From contig QAOA01001167.1 in NCBI GenBank assembly GCA_003255065.1, positions 52,496 to 116,495 on the forward strand: a stretch of 64,000 nucleotides of DNA, read 5' to 3'. A model generated the notes under the pieces. It was not told the origin of the DNA. It ran no database searches and saw nothing but the letters and a program-made list of their open reading frames with translations. The translations under genes were made by a program, and so were the position numbers. This document shows positions 1 through 14,759 of the stretch, one piece after another (the first letter of the stretch is position 1; each line of letters starts with the position of its first letter). Origin of the DNA: Cercis canadensis. Taxonomy: Eukaryota > Streptophyta > Magnoliopsida > Fabales > Fabaceae.

Positions 1-47
1 GTAAGGTTGATGACTTAAAGAAGAGCCAAGAAAAGATCAATGTCTTA

Positions 48-1973
<1,926 letters not shown>

Positions 1974-2082
1974 GATCGTGAATGCAGAACAAGATAGGAT
2001 CGCCGAGCAAGAGCAAGACGAGAGAAAGTGAAGTGCCGAAACCAAGTCCGATGATATGGTCTCCAAGATAACGATATAATCC

Positions 2083-2093
2083 TTATATATATA
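2083..2093 (-). promoter_or_regulatory. TATA-like box of HEMC
   Basis: Read on the minus strand this is TATATATAAG, about 110 bp upstream of the preferred HEMC start codon. A transcript starting about 30 bp downstream would begin near 2055, which supports the ATG at 1973 as initiator. Confidence 0.5.
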
Positions 2094-3290
2094 CTCTGTT
2101 TGTATGCTGTTCCGTCTAAAGGATAAAACTTGGATTCTTCAATTTTTGACTGTTTTATTTTATGACCCAACGGCAACGTTAGAACAGTAGTATCTTCTAT
2201 CTTGGGTAGAAAGTCGAGTAATTCAATTGAGACTAGTTAGTAGTTACTATGCTGCTACTTTATGTTTTTAAGTTTGAAAATTTAGCTTTAATCTCTTTAA
2301 TGATAAAAATATTTTAAGCTGACAAGGCAATATACACATAAATTTAATCAAATCCTTATAAATTTTTAAAATATAGTAAGAATTTCAATAAAAAAAAATA
2401 TTGTAAAAAAAAAGTAAGAGTTATACAAAAGAATTTAAGTGGGATCATTTGGCAAAAAATAAGGATGCTCATATTTTTAGGTAAAAAAATGTAAAAAGTG
2501 AGAGTTATACAAAAAAGTTTAAATGAGATCATTTTTGGGTAATTAAAGTCTATGTTGATGAACCTTAGGGATTGATCTAGTAGCATGCAATAAGTTTATA
2601 TTTAATCGATAATAGGAGTGCGCCCTTTATATTATCTATAAACTTAATTTTAACACATTAAAATTAACTTGAGAATAATATTACATTGATTCAATACTAA
2701 CTTGTATGATATACCTCCATTAGACTAATTTAATGTGATTCAAGGTCTAAGGTGTTTTAAATTTTGCATTCAATCCCAAATCAAGTGGATACTGAAACTT
2801 AAATCTACTTACAAACACAAAAAAAATTTAAAGGCATCATTCTATATTGTTACATGTATGTCACATGACATGAGCACAAACCATTAATTTTTAGATAGAG
2901 TTAGATCCCAAAATCAATTTATTTATTTTATGAAAGTTAAAGAACTAAATAATGCCGTTTAAAAATAAAAGACTAAAAACATTTATATTGCTAAAATATA
3001 GAGACTATGCAATTAGGCATAAAAATTAATATTTTTTGAGAAAAAAATATAAAAGAAAATAAAATAGGGTTTCAAACCCTCTATTTCTCTCTCGCGAGAA
3101 AGCTCAGAAAGGGTTTAGCGACCACCGTTGTCGCTGAGTTCCCGAACAGCACTTCTTAACCCAAATTGGAGCTCCGTCTCTCACCAAACGACCCATCTCA
3201 CTTCGAATTCCTCCCATCCTCACAAGTCAGTAAGTCACAAGTACTGAGCTTCGAAGCTCTGTGTCTCTGTTCCTTCATTCGCAGCAAACC
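2094..3290. other. Intergenic region between divergent HEMC and RPF2
   Basis: Shared 5' region of HEMC (minus) and RPF2 (plus). 2230-3060 is AT-rich with no recognisable gene. 3060-3290 is less AT-rich, contains the telo-box described separately, and probably includes the RPF2 transcription start and 5' UTR. Confidence 0.7.
3065..3080 (+). promoter_or_regulatory. Telo-box pair upstream of RPF2
   Basis: TAGGGTTT at 3065-3072 is the reverse complement of the plant telo-box AAACCCTA. It is followed at once by AAACCCT at 3074-3080, and another GGGTTTAG occurs near 3112. Telo-boxes are known to be common in promoters of plant ribosomal-protein and ribosome-biogenesis genes, which fits RPF2. Confidence 0.55.
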
Positions 3291-5649
3291 ATGTTGGAAA
3301 TAAAAACAGCCAAGACGCGAAGGGGTAAACGGGAGCTTGAGAAACGCGCTCCAAAACTGGTGGGTACCACAAAGCTTTATTCTTTTTTCCCGCTGTTTGC
3401 TTCCCCAGAAAATAATCCCTGCTGTAAACTTTATCGGGAAAATATTACGAACTTCTTTACCCATTAGATATATGATTTATATTTATAAATAATTTGTTTG
3501 TTGGGTATAATCTAATTTATACTGTTTGTATTTTTCAGGCTGAATCTGGGAAGAAAACGCTTATATTACATGGGACAAAGACTAGTGGTGTATTGAATGC
3601 TGTTCTGACAGAAATTTATCACCTTAAGAAGGGTAGTGCTATAAAATATAGCCGCAAGAATGAGAATATTAAGCCATTTGAAGCTGGTGGTGAAGCTTCC
3701 TTGGAATTCTTTTCTCTTAAAACTGATTGCAGCATCTTTGTGGTTAGCCTAAAGCCCTTCTTGTCCTATTTACTCTATGGCTTTATTACTTGCTCGTGAT
3801 ATTGCTTTGTTTTGTATGATAGATGTAGAAAATAATACATTGGAGCTAGCTAGTAGTAGCAATGTAGCATGTGTGGGTGATAGTTCTATTTCATGTGCTT
3901 TTGTTGTTAATATTGACAATGTCACAAATAGACTATTGGAATGATGTTTTTCTGGTAAAAAGTGAGGGGAAAAAATATACGGGTTTGTAATCTTTTATTG
4001 TTTTTCTAATGATGTTAGGTTTTATTCTATGATTTGTCAAGCTATTGATTTGGAGTAGTTTGTTTCTTTCAGGCTGGATATTCATTTCAGTTTTCTCCAA
4101 CCCTGAGAGAATTAAATCTATCTACACGTGTTTGAATTCATGCATTAAATGTTACGATGCCAGGATTGGCCTAAGCAATTGAAGGTTTATATGACCTGTA
4201 TATGCAATAAGAAAAGGAAAGACCATGTTCAAGGACATCTTTATTTTCTTCGGATTCACTAATAGTTTAGTTACTTGTATCTCAATAATGCTAGGCTGAG
4301 TGTTTTTGTCAAAATTATAGACTTTGACAAGATCTGTTTCTATTAGCAGTTGGAATTAAATTGTAGAAGTTCGTTCCCTCTTCTTTTTTAAACATTGAGC
4401 TCCTCATATCATATTAGGAATCCTGAAGTTAAAATGTTGCCTTGATTTTCTATATCCATTCAGTTAGTGAAGCATTTTCTTAATGCTTTTCTGCTCCTTT
4501 TGTTTTTCAGTATGGTTCACACTCAAAGAAGCGACCAGATAACCTTATTATAGGGAGAACTTATGATTACCATATCTATGATCTAGTAGAAGTTGGAGTT
4601 GAAAACTTTAAATCCATGAAGTCATTTACTTATGATAAGAAATTAGCTCCAAGGGAAGGGTCAAAGCCTTTCATTACTTTTGTTGGAGAAGGATTTGAGA
4701 CTGTTGAAGAACTAAAACATTTGAAGGAAGTTTTACTCGATCTTCTGCGTGGAGAGGTACATCTTTGCATCTCGTAGTCTTGTATGTCTGTTTATTTTGT
4801 GTTGGAATTATATTAACAAAAGGATTGACTTATGCAGGTTGTGGAGAACTTAAATCTTGCTGGAGTGGACCATGTGTATGTATGTACTGCCGTATCGTCT
4901 AATAGAGTCTTCCTTGCACATTGTGCATTGCAGCTGAAAAAGTCAGGCACCACTGTGCCAAGAATGGAATTGGTAGAAATTGGCCCTTCCATGGATTTGG
5001 TAGTTCGCCGGCATCGTCTTCCAAATGACAGTTTAAGGAAGGAAGCCATGAAAACTTCAATCGAGAAGCCAAAGAAAAAGGTTGATGAAATAACTTACTT
5101 CAACTTCTCTACTTTCTTCATTAATGTGAAATGAAGTTATATGTTTAATATTCTTTGTAATTTCTTTGTTTCTTGCAGGAGAAGAATGTTAAAAAGGATG
5201 TACTGCAGGGCAAGATTGGAAATATTTATATTCCAGATCAAAAGGTAAGAAAGAATTATTTAAATAGTCCTTGTTCATTGCATCAACTAAGTCCTTTTTT
5301 CCTCTTACCTGTCACTAAAAGTACACAGTCTCTATTTTGTTTCTTTCTGGTATAAAATTTCTTCTTCCATCAAAGAGAATTCTTTTTCTTTTGAATATCT
5401 GTTCTTCTCTCCCAGCTTCTTTCGGACATGGCCTTCATGATTTTGGCTACTGAGTTTCTTATAAGCTGCTGTCCATGTTCACTTCAGTAAAGGATATCTA
5501 ACTAGTTATAACAATTCATGATTGTTTAGATTGGAGAAATGGCTTTACCAAATAAAGCGAAAGGAGTGAAGAGGGAGCGCCGACAAGCCAAGATGAAAAA
5601 TGAGGGTGATGAACATGCAGCAAAAAGGAAGAAGGAAGATTCTCAGTAG
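3291..5649 (+). CDS. RPF2: Ribosome production factor 2 homolog (Brix-domain 60S assembly factor)
   Basis: Nucleolar Brix-domain protein. In yeast, Rpf2 works with Rrs1 to load the 5S RNP onto pre-60S particles. Six coding exons: 3291-3359, 3539-3742, 4511-4756, 4838-5080, 5179-5244 and 5530-5649 (stop TAG). These total 948 nt or 315 residues, the usual plant length. The N-terminus (MLEIKTAKTRRGKRELEKRA) is basic. The Brix domain (about residues 25-235) includes KKTLILHGTKTS, EIYHLKKGSAIKYSRKNEN, LEFFSLKTDCSIFVYGSHSK and PRMELVEIGPSMDLVVRRHR. The lysine/arginine-rich C-terminus ends EHAAKRKKEDSQ. All introns are GT-AG and the frame is continuous. The exon 1 donor is chosen to give KL-AESGKKTL. 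The gene is probably intact and functional. Confidence 0.95.
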
Positions 5650-7520
5650 ATATACATTGTAATGTATGTGTTGCTGTTCGCTTTCTCTTTGGCATTGTGA
5701 GTCATGCTGTCTGAGTACGCATACTGTCTTTTCTCGCCATCAGTTTTGCTTTTGGGTGATCCAGCTAGATCAGGCCAACACCTAACAGCAAAAGAAGTTC
5801 CAGATGGCATGAATTTTGTTTATTTTCCCACTTTGGTAAAATTTTGCCTTTTTTTTTAGTCATTTTGGTATAATTTTTGCTTCTAAACTACCACACATCG
5901 GAAGAACCTTTCATTTTGTTCCGTGAATTGAATCCTTTTACTCCAACTTTTATTATATTCATTTTTGTATTATGAAATAGATATCTTTTATGTTAATGAG
6001 AAAATGTGGATTACCACAATTTAGTGTTGAAATCATCTGCTAGAAATCCTAACAGAGCAATTTTATTCAGGAACTTATTCAATAATACATGTTCAAATTT
6101 TCCAGCATATACACTAATTGTGTTTTGTTCTACTTACAAAGAGCATTTGAGGGCCAAAATAGTAGTAGAAATTAAGCACTGATAAAACAACTTCAGTCGT
6201 CTTTGTAACTTGGTAAGACATGATGGCTTCCATAGAACCTTGAATAAATGTGAACTTTCAGAATTCTTAAGTTTTAAGCTGCATATGATTATTTTATAAC
6301 GTCAACAAGAAAAATTCAATTAAACCTAACCATCTTGTGATGACATGAAATTTCCTTGATAATGTTTAAACTCCTCATCCAATTCACATCCATCATGAGC
6401 CTCACCTCACTTCATTCTTAGGGAACTCGAGGTACAAGAATTCCCTTGTTTCACAAGCAACACAACATTAGATTAGGCCCCTCTTCATCTACTGTCTGCT
6501 CCATGTGTATGTTAGATAATGAAGACTGCCACAATGTTGGTTGCATCTCAAATTGAGAAAAGACGGGGACAAAAAAACGAAGTTGTCACAATTTTACCTG
6601 CTTGACTGCTGTTATTACTTGTTACAATAGCGTTTGAAATGCATATGGCTGTCTATAACTTAGGGGCATAGACTTCAAACTTATTTTTAAATTTGTTCAA
6701 ACAATCGCTCTTGGTTCAATTTGATTGTGAGTGCTGAAAAATAATTTCATTGTTGGATATGAACAATTTTCGACATACCCTTCAAACAAGTTGATGATAA
6801 GCTTTTAATAGTCTCGAGGAGTTGATAAGGTGTTAAAAACTCTAGTAATTGAATTGAGAAAGATGGAATCCTGACTATATTCAAATGTCAACCTTGATGC
6901 ACGATGCCAAGAGAAGCAAGGTATTTAGTTCTAGATTATTGTGAGCTCATGCCAAGAGACATGAAATATCCTCATATATCTAGATTCTATAGGCAATTTG
7001 TATTTCCAAAATGTTCACTAAGCTAGCTAACCAAATAAAACAACAAAGGAATACACATTTTCCAAATTAAGCACCCTGGCCTGTGGCGCTGCCATTGCTT
7101 CTAAATAATGATCATAACTCAAAAACAACGTAAGTTCATAGCCATATTCTTAGCACTACATAGTCATATTCTTTTAAGTGGCATAATTCCAAACCAGAAA
7201 AAAGAAAAAAAACTCTCATTCTAAAAAATCAAGAAGCTGAATCAGTCAGTATCCACAGTATTAACAATTACAAGCGAGACCATTTGAGTATCATGATAGT
7301 AATGACACTTTCCAAATTGAAGCACAATTTGTGAGGTTTTCGAAAATTAGCACTCTCTTCTAAAATTCAATACAACAGTTGCTAAGTATAGAGGTGTATG
7401 AACATGGATTTTTTATGCAACAAAAGACACTTGAGTACCAATGAAAGAATAAGGTAAATCAATCAACAGTATGCCTTAAATCAATCAAGCATTCTGCCCA
7501 GACATTGATGCAACATAAGC
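5650..7520. other. Convergent 3' intergenic region
   Basis: Lies between the 3' ends of RPF2 (plus) and the POLLENLESS3-like gene (minus). It probably holds both 3' UTRs. I see no coding sequence or clear repeat in it. Confidence 0.6.
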
Positions 7521-10500
7521 TCATGGGCTTCCAGAATCAAGAGTAATGTCCTGAAAAACCTGCAACCTTTTTCTGCTTGTTAATTTCTTTTCCCCAGACA
7601 CTGAATCCTGATCCTTTGCCAGCATCCTGTGGTCTTCAAAGTTTGAAGCCTTCTTTGGTGATGTTGTTGTACAGAAGTGATCTGCTGATTCTGGTGTCAG
7701 CTTCTGATTGAAACACAAAGAACGCCTCACAGTGGGATTCCTTGACAAAATGGAATTCCCCAATGAATTATGTCCATCTTTCAGGTCAAATGTTTCGAGC
7801 TTTTGGCTTAAATATTCAGTCTGTCTCTGCAAGCAAGGACTTTGATAGATTAAGTTTGAGTTCACATTTTCATCATTAAACTCTTCTTCACTATCCTGAC
7901 CATCAAAATTTGTATATCTTTGACCGAGTAACTCCTCTTCTTCTTCTACCATGTCTGCCCAGCTCTTCTTTGCTGTTGCTTTTTCATTTGCTGACTTGAA
8001 TTCATGGAGACCAATCAAATTGTCATTGATCATGTTATTGCCAAAATATTTGTTCACAGCAGAATTTGAAAGTGAGATATCAGAAGTCTGACTCTGTGTG
8101 TCAATGGTAGGCAATGAATCAAAACCCACTACTGCTGTGTCTTCATGCTTCATTAGGACAGAATCTCCCGGTATCCTCTCCCTCCTCCACTTGCCATTGG
8201 CAGGTGAAGGCAAATCAGTTTCTGAGTTTTGCAGCACGAATTCAAACTTGTCATTAAGAGGCTTAGATTTATGATTTGAACTGCCATCTCCCCAACTTTC
8301 ACTTCTCTGATATCCATGATTGAAGCCCCATAAACTTCTTTTTGATCCTGTATATGAAACATTCAGATCCGTTCTTGCATGGGACTCATATATTCTCTCT
8401 CTGGAACTTACTTCAACTTTAGACGTCAAAGACCAATTTTCTTTCCTGGTTTTAACTAGATCAGACCTATTTCCACATGAGTTTTCGACAAAAGAACCTT
8501 TCTTCCATTCATCAGCAGACTTTGTTTGTGGAGAGTACCTCGGCATACACCTTGCAGCAAACATGCTGTCCTTATTCCCAAGGGAGTTTTGGCTAAAAGA
8601 TTCTTTGCAGTCTTTATCTGTTGAAAGTGACTCTTTCTCAGCCAGCATCTCAGAGGCACGTTCAAAGGATTTAGCGAAAGAATCATCCATCTTTCTGTTT
8701 TTACAAGAAGCCCTTACTGCCTGAAGCAGAAATTTTGCTTCTGTAATCCTGTTCATAAGCATCAAGCAGATTGCCAAGTTGCACTGCTTGTTCTTATCAA
8801 GCTCAAAAGACAGTGCTTTTCTGGAGGAAAAAAAAAATGAAAAATTGTTTACCTTCTCTTTAAGGAAATATATAAAATATGAAATCAAGTTTAAATCTGT
8901 CTAAACACTCACCTATAATGTTCTTCAGCAGTCTCATAATCACCTTTCTGTAAGTAAGCCCATGCCAAGTTCCCCAGTATCCTACATTGATAGAGAGAAC
9001 CAAAGTCATGCAAGTGTCCAAGGTCTATGAACTAAGAAAAATAAAAAATGAAAGAGCAGATTAAAATTCTACCTTGATATCTCTTGCTCAATAGTTATTT
9101 GAACCTTCTTCCCTTGAGATCTTGCTTGTTTTGTTCTCTTTCCAACAAAAGTTCCACCATCTTCAATTTGCTTTAATTTGTGCTCAAGCATGGCAATCTC
9201 TTCATCAATCCTTCCAGACCGCTGGAATAACATGAGGGTATTGTTAAAATGCCATTAAAGAAGCCCTTGGCAGTTAATTCAGCTGTACACCATGATTTGT
9301 GAAAACAAAAAAACAATCTTGTAATACTAACTAGAAGTAACTTGGAAGTATTTTCTGAACTAGGATTTCTAGATGTTCCTATTTCTGTGCAATGCATATA
9401 CATTCATCCTTAACAATGCACATAAAAAGTGAGTTTCAGACCACGCAATTTGTGTTCTCCAAACTGAATCTTCTTGAGTACAAGTCCAGTGTGTCATTTA
9501 ATCATTTTCCAGTAAAGTGCATTCCAAGATAATACCAGGGACATATTGATATGGTTCTTCCAATAAATCAGCTAGTAGACATAAAAATTTATCCAATATG
9601 GAATGGCCTCGGCATTCATTAAACTTTATTTGGTGACTTTACTGATGCTTTCTATGCATTAGAAAACATAAATCACCAATTCTATCTATAGAAGCATGCC
9701 ATCTTAGTTGTATTTTCCTCTAATCAATTACATTTCACCTAGCTAAATTAGGCAATGATAATAAAGGGGCAAGAATTAGAAAAAGTTTCTGCTTTACCTT
9801 GTAGAGTTCAACTAAGATGTTGTCCAGAGATTCCTGAGAATCAGAAGGGCAGAGATGACGAAAAGATTTGATAGCTTCAATTGCTTCATCAGACCGATCC
9901 ATTTGTTTCATGATTAAGGCCATGTCCTTCAAGGCACTTTCAACACGATCCCCAGCATTGATTGCAGCCCAGAACATGGAAATTGCCCTTCCTGGATCCT
10001 TGTCCACCAACTGTAATTGAAGAATTAAGATTCACAACAATGGCATATAACCCATGAAAGAAGAGAAATTGATAAAGGCATTCTAAAATTGGGTAATATA
10101 GAACTCGTAATAGAAATCCACAAACCCATAACAACTATGGCATATAATCCATGAAAGAATGGAAATTGATTGAAAGCAGTCCAAAGTTGGGTAATTTAGA
10201 ATCAACCTATAATCGAAATGATAATCAAATTCAAAAATGCGATTGCAAAACAGTGTAAGCATCATACTTCAATTCAAACTCTTATCATATTTTTACTTCT
10301 TAGCTGAATTTAAGGTTAATCAGAACCCATCAAAAAAATGAAGTACTTATGTAAAAGTTCTTTCACGGGAAATAAAATTCAAGACCAAGAAAACAAACTC
10401 AATCAAAATTACCAAATGAAGATTGAAAATCAAAATTAACAAGGAAATGAGGATTAAACTACCAAGAACTAGAAGACATTAAAAAGGAAAGAGAAGGAAA

Positions 10501-10799
10501 ATGAGGATTCTTGCTATACACGAAAAAACCACAAAAACACAGAAATGAAACAAGAAACCATTCATCAAAACTATTCCAAAGCCCAAAAGTTCCCTCACCT
10601 GAACCTGCTTGGCCTTCACGTACGGTGAGTCCCCAGAAGGAACCTTGTGGATAACATGAAAAAGATCACCTTTATTAGCAGGGGACGATCTCCTTCTCTC
10701 TGAAAGGGGCATCGCCGGAGCTTGCGATGGCCGTGACTTCCATGTCGGTGGAGGAGTCAAAAAGCACCTCGCCGGAGAATTTCTTTCCTTGTTCCACAT
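7521..10799 (-). CDS. POLLENLESS3-like (MS5/TDM1 family) TPR protein
   Basis: Plant TPR protein of the POLLENLESS3/MS5/TDM1 and SDI family. Known members act in meiotic exit, cell-cycle-linked functions or the sulfur-deficiency response. Five exons: 10599-10799, 9798-10010, 9073-9221, 8913-8981 and 7521-8820, 1932 nt or 643 residues. Exon 1 has the family start (MWNKERNSPARCFLTPPPTW) and FHVIHKVPSGDSPYVKAKQ. Exons 2-5 carry the TPR array (LVDKDPGRAISMFWAAINAG, ALKDMALIMKQMDRSDEAIE, ILGNLAWAYLQKGDYETAE, NLAICLMLMNRITEAK), about residues 60-270. The rest is a long low-complexity, serine-rich tail ending FQDITLDSGSP, with KKSWADMVEEEEEL inside. Members differ greatly in tail length. All junctions are GT-AG and the frame is open throughout. 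Which paralogue this is cannot be decided here. Confidence 0.88.
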
Positions 10800-11061
10800 C
10801 GCTAGTATGAATTTTTACCGGGAAAATCTTTCAGACCCTTTTCTTCAATTCAACAAAAAAAAGTCTTTCTGCTTCTTGCTGACCCAATTCCTACTTTGGT
10901 TATATCTCAGAACAAAGAAAGAGAGAGGAAAAGGAAGGAAGGGAATTTCTGGGATTCTCAAGAAAAAGAGAAAAGAGAAGCAGTAATGAGTGGCTACCGG
11001 TATAGAAAGTGAGGGAAAACGAAGAACGGTGAGACAGTGTGAAGAAATTTGGAAAAGAAAC

Positions 11062-11090
11062 TAGCCGTTTTATAATTACTAGCCGTTGGG
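11062..11090 (-). promoter_or_regulatory. Mitosis-specific activator (MSA)-like elements upstream of the POLLENLESS3-like gene
   Basis: On the minus strand, the same strand as the gene, 11080-11090 reads CCCAACGGCTA. This matches the MSA consensus YCYAACGGYYA recognised by three-repeat MYB (MYB3R) factors. A second AACGGCTA core lies at 11062-11069. Both are about 265-290 bp upstream of the start codon. MSA elements are known to drive G2/M expression in plants. Confidence 0.5.
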
Positions 11091-11106
11091 GATTGGGCCA
11101 CGGTTG

Positions 11107-11124
11107 CACGTGTGTCTGCACGTG
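11107..11124. promoter_or_regulatory. Two G-box motifs (CACGTG)
   Basis: CACGTG occurs at 11107-11112 and again at 11119-11124, twelve bases apart, each in the context GCACGTGT, upstream of the POLLENLESS3-like gene. G-boxes bind bZIP and bHLH factors; function here is inferred only from sequence. Confidence 0.4.
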
Positions 11125-11164
11125 TGATGCTCTTATGGGTCGTCTAGCAAATTGAGGGGTCATC

Positions 11165-12680
11165 TTATATTTATCTATTTTCCTTTTTTTTGTTATCTGA
11201 ATTACTTATCTAATTTTCGAACATTAGCAAAATATGTTTGAGTAATTTATTATAAAATAACTGGAATAAAAAATTATTTTAAATGGTTCACTCAAAAAAA
11301 AAAAACATTTTTAGATAAATCACAATTATTGTTAGCAAAGTGCTAATTTAAAAATTAATAATAATTTTAAGCCACTTAAAAAGAAAATGAGTGATTCACA
11401 TAAAAATATTATTTTAGTGACATAATAATAATTTACTCAATATATTTCATATTCTTAAAAGTTGAAGGAATTAATAATTTAATACAATTTCTATAATAAT
11501 TTCATCTCAAATTATTTGTAAGTTCGAGTTCTTTGAAGAAAAGATGCATGGTGGAGTGTAAATCAAGCATGTGCTTTTCATGTCATGTAAAATAATTAAA
11601 ATAATGTTTAATATTATGTAGTTATTGTATTCATCTATATGGTCACTATATATAAAATATATAATTATTTTATTTGATATGTGATTATTATGTTTAAACA
11701 TAAATAAAAGAATAATTATGAACAAAATAACTATATAATGCCAAAGAGTATGTTGATCATTTTACAAGTTGTGTCCAACACATTAATAAGCAAGTATTTT
11801 TGCACTTTACCCTCTCTTTTCTTCAAATAACTCAAACCTACAAATAAATTTCTTTTTGTTTCACTTTAAATGTTTGATCATGGTTTTTAAAAAAATTCAT
11901 CAAAAAATTTAAAAACTATTATCAAGAATATTTTTTTTGAGAGAAATATTATCAAGAATATTATTAATTGATTGTGTACCAATGATATTACTTATAAGCC
12001 CTTGCACTCTACCTACTGGCATTTTAATTGGAATTAATTTTTACCGATTACACTGCAAAGGTTACTATGATAAGAGTTTAATTTTAATCTATGGGTAGTT
12101 TAAAAACTTTATACATTATCATTAAATAAAAAAGTGTTACATTACCAAAGTAATTAAGATATTTTAATAACAATAAGAGCTTTTAATAATTTTTTTAATA
12201 TGTGGTAACACATAATTTATGAATTTGGTAAAACTTTTTTACACTATTAGTGGATAAAAATTAATTTCATAGAAAAATTTGATTCATAATTCTGTCACAT
12301 AGTATGATTTATGCACTACAAATATCAGTTCCCAATAAGCACAAAAAATAGATTGTATGCGTAGCATCAAATATAAGCAAATTCAATGTGGCAAGAGCAA
12401 ATTCCACTTTTTAGCATTTTTTTTTTATGAAACTTCCTAATATTTCCCAAGCTCTATGGCAACCTCAAATTTTCCACTCTTCAATATTTATCATCCATTA
12501 ATTAGGTTCTTATTAATGATTTTATCTGACTTGAACACTTTTTCTACTTGGAGCATGAAGTAAGCACATTTCCATTAATTTAGCTAGAAGAATGGGGTGA
12601 TATTAATCCAACTCTTAACTGCTTGATAAAAAAAAAAAAAAATTCTAATATAAAAAAAAAAAATTAACCTATTATATATA
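11165..12680. other. AT-rich intergenic sequence, no gene seen
   Basis: Very AT-rich with many poly-A and poly-T runs. No reading frame resembles a known protein. Confidence 0.6.
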
Positions 12681-12896
12681 GGGAACCGTTATTTTCACAC
12701 CTTATTTTGTTAATGTCATACCCTATTTAATGTCTAAATATGATATAGACTAAATTATCTTTAATTAATATAATTTTTTTTTTTAACTTTGACTAAAAAC
12801 TTTCTATATTAAATGAAGATAAATTAGTATATATTATATTTACACATTAAATAAGGTGTAACATTAGCAAAATCAAATATGAAAATAACGACTCCC
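12681..12896. mobile_element. MITE copy 1 (about 216 bp)
   Basis: Short element with imperfect terminal inverted repeats. The left end GGGAACCGTTATTTTCACAC matches the reverse complement of the right end, GGGAGTCGTTATTTTCATA. The arms continue with related sequence (TAATGTCATACCCTATTTAA against TAATGTTACACCTTATTTAA). TATATA lies on both sides, so the target-site duplication is ambiguous. It has no coding capacity. A second copy sits in an alpha-glucosidase intron. Superfamily not assigned. Confidence 0.7.
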
Positions 12897-13619
12897 TATA
12901 TATATAGACCGAAAAATAGTTTATCTCTACCAAAGAAGGCCTAAAAAAGTTTGGACACTTAGATATCTCAAAGATGATTATGAATAAGTTGAAAAGCTTA
13001 AAATCATATATTTCCCAAAGTTTGAAGAAAAGAGCCTAATTATGAATTGATTTCAACAAGTTAGCTTCTAGTCAACCACTTCTCAAAAACTAACTTTTAG
13101 TAGTTGAAATCTATAAATTAGATTTTCCTAAGAAGAATATAATACTTTTCCACCACTTTTATTACACTATTTTTACGTCAGTAGAGGTGTATGGTCAAGA
13201 TTTGACCAAAAATAAAAAGTTTATGTGAGCCAATGCTTAGTATTTATTAAACGAGGAGAGAGAGCATTTAGTACAATTTGAAAAACGTTCAAGGAACCTT
13301 TAGCCTAATGGTAATGTTAATCAAGCCCAAACTCTTTGTCTTGTCACTCGAGTTTACAACTTTGCAAGTGTAAAAATGGTGTAAGAAAATGGTGTTAGAG
13401 TATCACAACACTTCATAGGCTGTGATTTTTAGGTTTCAATTTTGGGTATCATTTGAATATGAAATCCAAAGGCTTCCAAGAGAGAAAATTTAGTTGAGCC
13501 ACATTAATCCTGACTATAATATCTAAAAAGTTTGAGAGAAATTACTCTTTGAACAAAGAAAGCCAGAAGTATTCTATTCACCAAAAAGACAACTCAGTAA
13601 TTCAAACATGCTCATAATA

Positions 13620-13890
13620 TAGATACTATATGAAGAATCGGATCAAAGACTTCAATATTGTACTTTTCCATCTTAATTCCATCAATACGACAAATTTTAA
13701 ACTATTTTTGACACTTTTGGTTTCTTTAATATTTTTCCAGAAGCAAGAGAGTGTCGCCATTTTATTTTTCGCCACGGGTGTCAAAAAATGACTATTTGTG
13801 ACACTCAACTATTGCCAAAAAGCCAACTTGCGGCACTCAACAGCTTCCACTAAAGGTCAAATTGCGGCACTGTCCCAGTTCCGCATTTGC
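13620..13890 (+). repeat. Dispersed repeat, left copy of a widely spaced inverted repeat
   Basis: About 260 bp that recurs in reverse orientation at 20935-21200. Shared landmarks include GATCAAAGACTT, TTTCTTTAATATTTTTCC, CACTCAACTATT, CACTCAACAGCTTCCACTAA and GCGGCACTGTCCCAGTTCC. It is non-coding. Confidence 0.75.
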
Positions 13891-14759
13891 CAATATGCAC
13901 TTCTTTTTAAACTTCTGTTTGATCACCAAGAAATTCCATGAATAAATGAAAGATGGGATGAAAAAAGATATCATTTTAAGTGATACATGCTGGAAATGTT
14001 AGTAATAGCTTGTTTTAACTTTCTACAGACCTATAGAGATTAATTATTTACTTTTAGTACTGCTGAGAAGATTGATGCATATTCACCTAAAATTTGTGCT
14101 CTGTTCTTACCATGGCATAAATTTTCCTGTATCTTCCATGTTTTAACACTTATATGATTGTAATCATAGGTGAGGAAGCTGGAAAATTCATTTGTAAATT
14201 ATTGGTGTAGAAGAGGATTGAAGCCACCTAGTCACAAGCTATTGCCAGATCCCACGGTTTGTGTGAAAGAGCCACCTTCTCCATAAACTCAAGCAAGTTT
14301 TTGTAATGTCCAAGAGTCAGTGTAGAAGTTCATAAAATGTCATTTCTTTGTTAAATTATTTTTGACATTTCATATCATTGAATGAAAATTTTGAGTAGGA
14401 AAAGTTTAATTTTTACCCCCACAATTATCCCTTTTCTGGTAACTTTTCACAGTAATGCTTGTAGATAACTGAGTCACTAATCGATACACAGGTGATAAAA
14501 ATTCAAATAACTATCAATTTGCTTAAAACAGGGGACTTTTAATATACTGTCATTTATTACTTACTGGGGGACTTTAACTGACCTCATGCAAAAATGGGAT
14601 TAAACAACCCCATCCTATGTGGGTCACTTAAGTTGTAACAAGTGTGTCAATAGTGAGGCCCATACATTTACTCAACTTGCTATAGGCATCAGAATATTTA
14701 ATATAGTTTTTGACAATAAAATTTTCACTTATTATAAATCAGCCTCATAGTTAAAAAAA

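Noticed and set aside
1974-2066. Longer N-terminus for HEMC
   Set aside because: The upstream frame is open but begins at a non-ATG codon and lies at or before the expected transcript start given the TATA box at 2083-2093.
8320-8724. 134-codon plus-strand frame
   Set aside because: Antisense shadow of the large last exon of the POLLENLESS3-like gene.
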